A stretch of 8,206 nucleotides of DNA from Aquirhabdus sp. (GTDB lineage: Bacteria; Pseudomonadota; Gammaproteobacteria; Pseudomonadales; Moraxellaceae). The stretch is from assembly GCA_030150595.1 (NCBI GenBank), contig JASLFQ010000008.1, forward strand, positions 1 to 8,206, given 5' to 3'. The number at the start of each line of letters is the position of its first letter. Position 1 is the first letter of the stretch. This document shows, in pieces, positions 1 through 5,041 of this stretch. A program made the translations under genes and the position numbers. A model generated the notes under the pieces. The model had not been told where the DNA came from. It did not search any database and was given only the letters and a program-made list of their open reading frames with translations.

Positions 1-20
1 CCTACACTCTGCGATGCCTT

Positions 21-1256
21 TTAAGTTCGATGGCGGATGTGATTGAGCTTCATTTCACGCAAAGGGCCCATTTTCACACCCGCAACTGTTGCTGCCATTT
101 GCTTACGTAACCACGGCACACGATGCATCCATGTAAATGCCGTATCACGGAGAATGCCATTTTTCTTTGAATGGGATTGATAAAGCGGTGTCAATAATCG
201 ACTCATTGATTGATAAAACCGAATCGAGGGCTGTCTGACTCGATGATAATGCATCCATACATCTGTATAGTTTTCTGACTTAGCAAAAGCTTGCCCAATC
301 GCCCACGCATCCAGTAACGCCATATTCGCGCCCTGCCCTAACTGCGGACTCATCGCATGCGCAGCATCACCCAGCACACCTAAACGATTCTCGCCAAAAC
401 GAGACATCACCACATCGCGATAGCGCGCAGGAAAAAACTGCGAGGTGCTGTGAATACTATCTTTCAACCACATCCCTGCTTGCGGCCATAACTCACGGAC
501 TTCCGCGTGCCATTCCTGCAATTGTGTATGCGGAGATTGAATCCATTGATCAATTTCACAGGTCGGTAAACTCCAGAAAATGCTCGTCAAACGTTGTCCA
601 GGAGCCTGTGGAATAGATCCTGTTGGCAATAAGCCCATCATGCGCGATGACCCATGATAAAACTGATGCAAGATTCGATAATCCAGATGGGTCGTTTCAG
701 GCACAATCGCCCAGACAGCGCCCCATGGATAAGGCTGATCGAAACGCGTCCACGCCTTCGGACGCAACTGACTGCGCGCACCATTGGCAACCAGCACCAC
801 ATCGTAGGTCAGCGATTTTTTGCCTTGCGGCGTTGAGATTTCAACTTGCATCTGATCGCGATGATCCGTGACCGCCAACACCTCAGTTGCCATCGACCAC
901 TGCACGGCATATTGTTTTAACTGCTGCATCAACACGTCACATAGTGATGCTCGATGCATGCCTAGACCTGTTAACTGCGGTGCGAACTCTGAATAGCGAC
1001 TATGCAACAGCATTGAACCTTTCGTCCAACCTTGCAGTGCATCAATAGGCGCACCTAGATCTAACGCATGTTCCAACGCGCCTAGATGCTGAAAAACTGC
1101 CATGCCTGATGGTTGTAACAATAAGCCAGCCCCGACGTTTTCCATCTGTGCGACTTGCTCAAAAATTGTAATGTCATGGCCTTGCTGAGCCAGAACAATT
1201 GCTGTCGCTAATCCCGCCGTGCCTGCACCGATGATTGCGACAGACTGCCTTTTCAT
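21..1256 (-). CDS. FAD-dependent monooxygenase (UbiH / salicylate hydroxylase-like, class A flavoprotein)
   Basis: A 411-residue protein with the hallmarks of a class A flavin monooxygenase, which hydroxylates or oxidises an aromatic or related substrate using NAD(P)H and O2. Seen: an N-terminal Rossmann FAD motif G10-A-G-T-A-G15 followed by acidic E33 at the end of the second strand; a DG-like motif around D152-V-V-L-V-A-N-G-A-R-S162, where the usual Asp-Gly is Asn-Gly; and the C-terminal GD motif G296-D297-AAHAMSP with a GQGANMALLDA stretch that binds FAD phosphate and ribose. No signal peptide or membrane segment is evident, so it is probably cytosolic. The ATG is preceded by AAGGAT at suitable spacing. 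It begins 38 bases after truB on the same strand, so the two are likely cotranscribed. The substrate cannot be told from sequence. The ubiquinone-hydroxylase branch is possible but not supported by a specific motif. Confidence 0.85.
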   Translation of the reverse strand: MKRQSVAIIGAGTAGLATAIVLAQQGHDITIFEQVAQMENVGAGLLLQPSGMAVFQHLGALEHALDLGAPIDALQGWTKGSMLLHSRYSEFAPQLTGLGMHRASLCDVLMQQLKQYAVQWSMATEVLAVTDHRDQMQVEISTPQGKKSLTYDVVLVANGARSQLRPKAWTRFDQPYPWGAVWAIVPETTHLDYRILHQFYHGSSRMMGLLPTGSIPQAPGQRLTSIFWSLPTCEIDQWIQSPHTQLQEWHAEVRELWPQAGMWLKDSIHSTSQFFPARYRDVVMSRFGENRLGVLGDAAHAMSPQLGQGANMALLDAWAIGQAFAKSENYTDVWMHYHRVRQPSIRFYQSMSRLLTPLYQSHSKKNGILRDTAFTWMHRVPWLRKQMAATVAGVKMGPLREMKLNHIRHRT

Positions 1257-1294
1257 TTTTTATCCTTATTATTATGAACGGTTCAAAACCTTAT

Positions 1295-2197
1295 TTAATT
1301 CACCACACGTTTTGGATGCAAAGTCCTAAACTTATCCACAACACCCAGACCTAAAAACCGACCACTTTCAAACGCAAGCGTCTCGCCTAACTCAGCACTT
1401 CCCGCATTAATCGCCTGTCCACGACTAAAGAAAACCGCCTCATCCAAACTTAAATCAATGCGCGGTAAATAATCCACCGCCGCATACGTTGGCAACAACA
1501 ATGCATCACGTCCAGCATCATCCAGCGACTCTAAATACTCAATCGTATTATGCTCATCCAGCACAAAAGATGCCGTTTGCGTGCGATGTAACTTCGCCAC
1601 ATGACCACCACTACCCAACGCCGCACCAATATCTTCAGCCAGCGTACGAATATAAGTCCCTTTGCTGCATTTCACGGTTAAGGTCAGCGTAGTCGCATCA
1701 AACGCATCCAGCGTCAGCGTATAAATCGTCACAGGGCGCGCAGGGCGATCAATTTCAATGCCTTGTCTAGCCAACTCATACAACGGACGACCATCTTTTT
1801 TCAATGCCGAATACATCGGTGGCACTTGCATAATTGGACCGCGAAATTGTGCGAGGACACTTTCAATCAATTGCGCGTTTAGCGCAGGTATATCAAACTC
1901 TTGTAGAACTTCGCCTTCTTTATCACCAGTCGTTGTGGTCGCACCCAATTGCACCACGGTCTGATAGGTTTTATCCGAATCTAATAAATAATGAGAAAAC
2001 TTCGTCGCCTCGCCCAAACAAATGGGCAGTAATCCCGTCGCTAAAGGATCAAGCGCACCTGTATGCCCTGCTTTTTGTGCGCGATACAGCCAACGGACTT
2101 TTTGCAAAATGCCGTTGGAGCTGTAACCTTGATGTTTATTCAGCAGGAAAACACCACTAATTGCACGGCGAACGATTTTCGGACGAGGATCTGACAT
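1295..2197 (-). CDS. truB: tRNA pseudouridine(55) synthase TruB
   Basis: TruB isomerises uridine 55 in the T-loop of tRNAs to pseudouridine and acts as a tRNA folding chaperone in the cytosol. Seen: the family signature [12 protein letters not shown] at residues 44-55 with the catalytic aspartate at D50; the following [12 protein letters not shown] segment; the KTYQ and GDKEGE region; and the late motif [13 protein letters not shown] near residues 180-195, followed by [10 protein letters not shown]. The 300-residue length is normal and includes a C-terminal extension after about residue 215. The ATG start has no clear Shine-Dalgarno, but the N-terminus [15 protein letters not shown] aligns with known TruB starts. 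Upstream lies a divergent sigma factor gene rather than rbfA/infB, the classical neighbours in many gammaproteobacteria. The flavin monooxygenase follows on the same strand. Confidence 0.97.
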   Translation of the reverse strand: MSDPRPKIVRRAISGVFLLNKHQGYSSNGILQKVRWLYRAQKAGHTGALDPLATGLLPICLGEATKFSHYLLDSDKTYQTVVQLGATTTTGDKEGEVLQEFDIPALNAQLIESVLAQFRGPIMQVPPMYSALKKDGRPLYELARQGIEIDRPARPVTIYTLTLDAFDATTLTLTVKCSKGTYIRTLAEDIGAALGSGGHVAKLHRTQTASFVLDEHNTIEYLESLDDAGRDALLLPTYAAVDYLPRIDLSLDEAVFFSRGQAINAGSAELGETLAFESGRFLGLGVVDKFRTLHPKRVVN

Positions 2198-2377
2198 TGT
2201 AAAAAATCGGTGAAAATGAATGATTAATTTTAGCAGGTTTCATGATTTTCAGGGGTTGCAAATCTTTGCTTATAAATTAGAGATAACCTTGCTAATCAGG
2301 CGAGATTCGCTTCAAATACATGTTAAATTTCGTCAGTCGTATTCATTCGCATTTAGCTCATTTTCCAGTTGATTTTT

Positions 2378-2980
2378 ATGTACGAAGAAGAAATCGAAAT
2401 TGCATCGCGCATCAATAAAGGTGATCGAGCAGCATTGCGTGAAGTCATGAAACTTCATGGTGGCGCCATGATCGCCGCTGCGCGCGGGATTTGTCCTCAT
2501 GCTGTTGATGACATTGTACAAGAAGCTTGGATTGCGGCGTTATCCGCTTTACCAAATTTTGAGCACCGTTCAAGTCTGAAAACGTGGTTGGTGCGGATTA
2601 CCATGAATAAAGCCTATAGTTATATTCGCCAAACTCGACGGGAAATTTCTTTGGATGGATTAAGTGATGCTCAAGATCCACTTCAACACGCATTCGATCA
2701 AACAGATCATTGGGCGGCGCCATGGCAAGGCTGGACAGATGACTCTCCAGATAAATTACTTGAAGCCCATGTTTTAAAAGAATGTTTAGAAAAGCATTTA
2801 GACAAACTTCCGCAAGGCCAGCGCATGGCGATGACATTGACTGATTTTATGGGACTCGATACTGTAGAAGTCTGTAACAATCTGCAAGTTTCTGCGTCTA
2901 ATCTACGGGTACTCTTGCACCGTGCACGAATCACGATTCATGCGATGGTGTCTCATTACGAATCTACTGGCGACTGCTAA
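2378..2980 (+). CDS. ECF-family RNA polymerase sigma factor (sigma-E-like, group with ZAS anti-sigma)
   Basis: A 200-residue extracytoplasmic-function sigma factor that would direct RNA polymerase to a small regulon. Seen: a sigma-2 region at about residues 10-90, including DDIVQEAWIAALSALPNF (core binding and -10 recognition) and SSLKTWLVRITMNKAYSYIR; an acidic linker at about 91-128; and a sigma-4 region at about 130-188, with LDKLPQGQRMAMTL and the helix-turn-helix VEVCNNLQVSASNLRVLLHRAR. No sigma-3 region is present, as expected for ECF factors. The start is uncertain: ATG at 2378 is preferred, with an in-frame TTG at 2369 as alternative; neither has a good Shine-Dalgarno. The anti-sigma gene follows after 11 bases. 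The closest system I recall is Neisseria sigma-E with MseR, but that assignment is from memory. A candidate ECF promoter lies inside the sigma-4 coding part (2873-2900). Likely targets are the hvf genes downstream. Confidence 0.93.
   Translation: MYEEEIEIASRINKGDRAALREVMKLHGGAMIAAARGICPHAVDDIVQEAWIAALSALPNFEHRSSLKTWLVRITMNKAYSYIRQTRREISLDGLSDAQDPLQHAFDQTDHWAAPWQGWTDDSPDKLLEAHVLKECLEKHLDKLPQGQRMAMTLTDFMGLDTVEVCNNLQVSASNLRVLLHRARITIHAMVSHYESTGDC
2873..2900 (+). promoter_or_regulatory. Candidate ECF promoter inside the sigma gene, reading into the anti-sigma gene
   Basis: TGTAAC at 2873-2878 and CGTCTA at 2895-2900 are separated by 16 bases. Both hexamers and the spacer length are identical to the candidate promoter in front of hvfA. 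The AAC-type -35 and CGTC-type -10 are typical of ECF sigma factors. A transcript would start near 2907, inside sigma-4 codons, with a leader of about 85 bases before the anti-sigma ATG at 2992. It would produce anti-sigma mRNA without sigma mRNA. It overlaps coding sequence, so chance is a possibility, but an exact 12-base match at fixed spacing is unlikely in 8 kb. Confidence 0.6.
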
Positions 2981-2986
2981 GGGAGG
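2981..2986 (+). promoter_or_regulatory. Strong ribosome binding site of the anti-sigma gene
   Basis: GGGAGG starts directly after the sigma stop codon and lies 5 bases before the anti-sigma ATG. It is the best Shine-Dalgarno match in the window and contrasts with the sigma gene, which has none. It fixes the start at 2992 and suggests the anti-sigma protein is made in excess of the sigma factor. Confidence 0.8.
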
Positions 2987-2991
2987 TTGAT

Positions 2992-3213
2992 ATGTTGAAA
3001 TGTAAAGATATTGGCTACCTTGCCAGTGATTATATGGCTGGGAATATGACCACTTCGCAGCGGATAAGCTTCCGCGTGCACTTGGGTATCTGTACCAATT
3101 GCCGTCGTTTTATGCGCCAGATGCATTTGTTGCAGAAAACTTTGCCGCAATATCGTTTTGTCGAGCCTGATGATCAGCAGATTGATGCGTGGGTGAATGG
3201 GTTGTCGAAGTAG
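2992..3213 (+). CDS. Zinc-binding (ZAS-type) anti-sigma factor, soluble, 73 residues
   Basis: A small protein expected to hold the adjacent ECF sigma factor inactive in the cytosol. Seen: the ZAS/zf-HC2 signature H30-x3-C34-x2-C37 (HLGICTNC), with an additional N-terminal candidate ligand at C4 in MLKCKD; together these could bind one zinc. Helical segments around residues 8-30 and 36-50 fit the sigma-binding fold. There is no transmembrane segment, unlike RseA-type or many zf-HC2 anti-sigma factors, so the signal must be sensed in the cytosol, for instance by thiol oxidation or metal displacement at the C/H/C/C site (inference). It lies 11 bases behind the sigma gene, has a strong ribosome binding site, and may have its own internal promoter at 2873-2900. 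Its stop overlaps the GTG of the next gene by one base. Neisseria MseR is a similar short protein as far as I recall. Confidence 0.85.
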   Translation: MLKCKDIGYLASDYMAGNMTTSQRISFRVHLGICTNCRRFMRQMHLLQKTLPQYRFVEPDDQQIDAWVNGLSK

Positions 3214-3695
3214 TGAAATTGTTTTTTAAGATAATTCTGATACCACTCGCAACTCTTTCGCTCCTGATAGCTCTTGGTATTAGTGGCTTTTCTTTTGAAA
3301 TATGGCCAACGTACTTTAATGATCAGCCAATTGTGCTTAATTTAGATAAAAGAAATCAATTAGCTCAATTATTATCAGAATCAAAATTTCATGAAGATAA
3401 GAAGAACTTATATTTTTTCCCACCTAAAGAGCCTGTGAGAAAGACTGCTGAAAATGAAGTAAATGCGATTATTCAAAAAATGATTCAAGCCGCTGAAATA
3501 AAACCCACAAAATCATCGGTACTTAGCTCTATTAAAGCCAACATAACAAACCTAGATAATCTCGATTCCGAAGAAAAAGATCGCGCTTTAATCTACATAG
3601 AGGAATCAATAGCAATTCTTGGAATAAAAAATAGTGACGAACTACTCAATGTCTGGCGCTACGGATTTCCATATGGATGGTTTTTAAATTCCTAA
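3213..3695 (+). CDS. Unrecognised membrane-anchored or secreted protein coupled to the anti-sigma gene (possible DUF4844-like)
   Basis: The preferred GTG start at 3213 shares one base with the anti-sigma stop (TAGTG), a typical translational coupling, and gives a 160-residue protein beginning MKLFFKIILIPLATLSLLIA. An in-frame GTG at 3189 would add eight residues but would bury the lysine-led start of the hydrophobic segment. Residues 1-26 are a signal anchor or uncleaved signal peptide without an obvious lipobox or clear AxA cleavage site. The rest is charged, lysine-rich and probably helical, and would face the periplasm. The C-terminal part (DSEEKDRALIYIEESIAILG then SDELLNVWRYGFPYGW) reminds me of DUF4844 proteins, but this is from memory and weak. 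Base composition is visibly more AT-rich than its neighbours, which may indicate transfer. Position suggests a link to sigma signalling, but no function can be assigned. Confidence 0.7.
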   Translation: MKLFFKIILIPLATLSLLIALGISGFSFEIWPTYFNDQPIVLNLDKRNQLAQLLSESKFHEDKKNLYFFPPKEPVRKTAENEVNAIIQKMIQAAEIKPTKSSVLSSIKANITNLDNLDSEEKDRALIYIEESIAILGIKNSDELLNVWRYGFPYGWFLNS

Positions 3696-3707
3696 TTTTT
3701 ATTCTTT

Positions 3708-3731
3708 GTGAGGCTCTATAAAGAGCCCCAC
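3708..3731. terminator. Hairpin between converging genes, probable bidirectional terminator
   Basis: GGCTCT (3712-3717) pairs with AGAGCC (3722-3727) around an ATAA loop. The stem extends past one A/C mismatch by GTG (3708-3710) and CAC (3729-3731). It sits in the 51-base gap between the 3' ends of the orphan gene and hvfX. Flanking T-runs are weak in both directions, so termination strength is uncertain. Confidence 0.5.
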
Positions 3732-3746
3732 CTCTACAAGTTTAAC

Positions 3747-4361
3747 TCAACGCTTTGTCATCTTCACCAGCCAATAATCCATACTGACAAAGCGTCCACC
3801 ACCCATATAAATCAGTGCCAGCAGCATGATTAAATACGTCACCGCGAACTCTACACCGTTATTGATAATGGCGAAATTACCACTCGACGTCAGCCAATCG
3901 TAATTACCATATTTCTGCAAAATCTCACGCGCCGCTTCAATCTTATCGCCTGATTCAATCACACGTTGATTGGCAAATGGCGCCGTGTAATCAGCAATCG
4001 CTTGCCAGCCATTCGGCAAATGCACCTTAAAGATCGCGACCAACATCGTGATAATGAGTGGAATACTAATCCAACGCGTAAACAAACCGAGTGTCAACAA
4101 CACCGCACCCGTTAATTCCGTACCAAGCGCCAAACTCGCCATCAATGTCGGAAACGGCAATCCCAAACCATCCGCACCAAACCAACTCACCGTATCCGAG
4201 AACGCCGCTAATTTATTCATCCCCGCTGTCCAGAATACAGGCGCAAGATAAAGTCGTAATGCCAAAGCAGGGATTCCATCTAACGGCTTTAACAAACTCG
4301 ATAGACGATCTAATAATGCATGAATGGTTTGAATATGTGACTTTAAGCAAATGGTTTTCAT
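3747..4361 (-). CDS. hvfX: DoxX-family membrane protein of the Hvf copper-RiPP locus (HvfX)
   Basis: A 204-residue inner-membrane protein of the DoxX family, the HvfX component that accompanies HvfA/B/C copper-peptide loci. Seen: four hydrophobic segments at roughly residues 29-47, 70-93, 97-114 and 169-187; the family-type first helix motif LRLYLAPVFWTAGMNKL with R36 and K50; an acidic residue within the second helix region (E82 in LGTELTGAVLL); and a polar loop at about 115-165. The exact role of HvfX is not settled; the family may supply or handle redox equivalents or help peptide maturation or export. It is transcribed away from hvfA rather than being the last gene of the operon. A candidate ECF promoter (4424-4397) of the same type as that of hvfA faces it. 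The ATG at 4361 has only a weak Shine-Dalgarno, and an in-frame TGA shortly upstream excludes a longer start. Confidence 0.87.
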   Translation of the reverse strand: MKTICLKSHIQTIHALLDRLSSLLKPLDGIPALALRLYLAPVFWTAGMNKLAAFSDTVSWFGADGLGLPFPTLMASLALGTELTGAVLLTLGLFTRWISIPLIITMLVAIFKVHLPNGWQAIADYTAPFANQRVIESGDKIEAAREILQKYGNYDWLTSSGNFAIINNGVEFAVTYLIMLLALIYMGGGRFVSMDYWLVKMTKR

Positions 4362-4396
4362 GATAACGACTCAACTGATATAGAAAATGTACTCCT

Positions 4397-4424
4397 TAGA
4401 CACACGACTCCTCATTTCATTACA
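4397..4424 (-). promoter_or_regulatory. Candidate ECF promoter of hvfX
   Basis: Read on the minus strand, TGTAAT (4424-4419) is followed after 16 bases by TGTCTA (4402-4397). Each hexamer differs at one base from the hvfA promoter TGTAAC-N16-CGTCTA, and the spacer length is the same. The predicted start is about 30 bases before the hvfX ATG. Weaker than the two exact copies, but its position and orientation fit. Confidence 0.45.
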
Positions 4425-4445
4425 CGGATCAATGAAAAAAATAAA

Positions 4446-4459
4446 AAATAAATTTATTT
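4446..4459. repeat. Perfect 14-bp AT palindrome midway between divergent hvf promoters
   Basis: AAATAAATTTATTT is its own reverse complement and lies in an A/T-only tract (about 4434-4469). Its centre (4452.5) falls almost exactly midway between the two outward-facing -35 boxes (4424 and 4480). It may be a shared UP element or a binding site for a regulator or nucleoid protein. Palindromes arise readily in AT-only DNA, so function is uncertain. Confidence 0.45.
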
Positions 4460-4479
4460 AAATTATTTTCTGAAATCGA

Positions 4480-4507
4480 TGTAACAAATCCTGATGAGCC
4501 GCGTCTA
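4480..4507 (+). promoter_or_regulatory. Candidate ECF promoter of the hvfABC operon
   Basis: TGTAAC (4480-4485), a 16-base spacer and CGTCTA (4502-4507) make a classical ECF-type promoter, with an A/T-rich tract immediately upstream that could act as an UP element. Transcription would start near 4514, leaving a leader of about 60 bases that ends in AAGGA (4562-4566), 9 bases before the hvfA ATG. No sigma-70 -10 box is obvious nearby. The same pattern occurs within the ECF sigma gene. Confidence 0.7.
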
Positions 4508-4575
4508 CCTTGGGAGCGTACAAATTAACGGTGTGCGCCACTTAACCCAAAAGCACAATCTAAGGAATAACTCTC

Positions 4576-4953
4576 ATGTCAAACAAACTACAAACTCTGA
4601 CCCCGATCGCTGCAATGTTAGCGATGTCACTCACTGGTCTTGCACACGCTGCGGATGCACCTGCTGCACCAACAGCCATGGCTATGTCGACAACAGATAC
4701 AGGCGCAATGTCCAAAACTCACGAAGCAAAATGTGGTATTCATAAAGCAGAAAAAGGCGGCATGAAAGAAGGTAAATGCGGCGAAGCTAAATGCGGCGCT
4801 GATAAAGGCAAAAAAATGGTCAACGGTATGGTCGTAGAATCTTACGTGCATAAACCAGCGATGGGCGGCATGAAAGAAGGCAAATGCGGCGAAGCTAAAT
4901 GCGGCGCTGACAAAGGCAAAAAAATGGTTAACGGTATGGTCGTAGAAAAATAA
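4576..4953 (+). CDS. hvfA: HvfA-like precursor of a copper-binding RiPP (oxazolone/thioamide metallophore precursor)
   Basis: A 125-residue secreted precursor peptide. Residues 1-25 form a Sec signal peptide (SNK, hydrophobic core, then GLAHA before ADA). The mature part is rich in Lys, Gly, Ala and Met and contains five cysteines (C53, C68, C73, C104, C109), each in the motif E-(A/G)-K-C-G. In Haemophilus HvfA such EGKCG cysteines are converted by HvfB/HvfC to oxazolone-thioamide groups that bind copper; I infer the same here. The motifs come as one single EAKCG and two EGKCG-EAKCG doublets. The doublets lie in an almost exact 36-codon tandem duplication, and each is followed by an unusual KKMVNGMVVE segment. 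The gene is first in an operon with hvfB and hvfC, and AAGGA lies 9 bases before the ATG. Copper buffering or defence in the periplasm is the likely purpose. The opposite-strand reading frame here is a by-product of repeat composition. Confidence 0.9.
   Translation: MSNKLQTLTPIAAMLAMSLTGLAHAADAPAAPTAMAMSTTDTGAMSKTHEAKCGIHKAEKGGMKEGKCGEAKCGADKGKKMVNGMVVESYVHKPAMGGMKEGKCGEAKCGADKGKKMVNGMVVEK
4756..4947 (+). repeat. Tandem duplication within hvfA (two 84-bp copies, period 108 bp)
   Basis: Copies at 4756-4839 and 4864-4947 encode the same 28 residues (GGMKEGKCGEAKCG through KKMVNGMVVE). They differ at only three bases (4773/4881 T to C, 4803/4911 T to C, 4821/4929 C to T), all silent third positions. 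They are separated by a 24-base linker encoding SYVHKPAM. The pattern suggests recent duplication or gene conversion with the protein sequence kept constant. Confidence 0.95.
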
Positions 4954-4961
4954 TTTGTTCA

Positions 4962-4994
4962 TCGCGGCTGTTTATCATTGATAGGCGGCCGCGA
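4962..4994 (+). terminator. 15-bp hairpin between hvfA and hvfB, likely attenuator or mRNA-stabilising stem
   Basis: Bases 4962-4976 pair continuously with 4980-4994 around an ATT loop. The outer part, CGCGGC with GCCGCG, is GC-rich; three of the middle pairs are G-U wobbles; the top is TATC with GATA. AAA, CC and a four-T run (5000-5003) follow, a modest termination signal. Since hvfB and hvfC have no promoter that I can see in the gap, some read-through is expected. The probable effect is more precursor than enzyme message. Confidence 0.65.
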
Positions 4995-5041
4995 AAACCT
5001 TTTGCGATTTCATCAAGGCTATTTCACAAGGAACGCTCACC

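Noticed and set aside
1114..1141. TGTAAC-N16-CGTTTT on the plus strand within the flavin monooxygenase gene
   Set aside because: The -35 hexamer matches but the -10 matches the hvfA element at only four of six bases. It would read antisense across a coding gene with nothing plausible downstream, so chance is the simplest explanation.
2121..2150. TGTAAC in the truB coding region
   Set aside because: The sequence 16 bases downstream is CAGGAA and not a CGTC-type -10.
2198..2377. Search for an autoregulatory ECF promoter in front of the sigma gene
   Set aside because: CGTC occurs at 2331-2334, but the bases 16 upstream are GCTTCA and not an AAC-type -35; GATAAC at 2282-2287 has no CGTC at the right distance. 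No convincing sigma-70 promoter was found either.
2369..2377. TTG start for the sigma factor adding three residues
   Set aside because: The ATG at 2378 gives the more usual N-terminus and neither site has a Shine-Dalgarno to favour the TTG; left as an alternative.
4391..4396. AAGGAG (minus strand) as the hvfX ribosome binding site
   Set aside because: It lies about 30 bases before the ATG, and an in-frame TGA prevents an upstream start. It overlaps the predicted transcription start, so it is probably not used for initiation.
4810..4924. A7 runs in both hvfA repeat copies as a programmed frameshift or phase-variable tract
   Set aside because: They simply encode Lys-Lys-Met in both copies. 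Seven bases is short for phase variation, and neither shifted frame yields a meaningful product.
4627..4962. A long open frame on the minus strand opposite hvfA
   Set aside because: It arises from the repetitive Lys/Gly/Ala codons of hvfA. It starts inside the hvfA stop region, is Phe/Ala-rich and repeats the hvfA duplication; there is no ribosome binding site or family resemblance.
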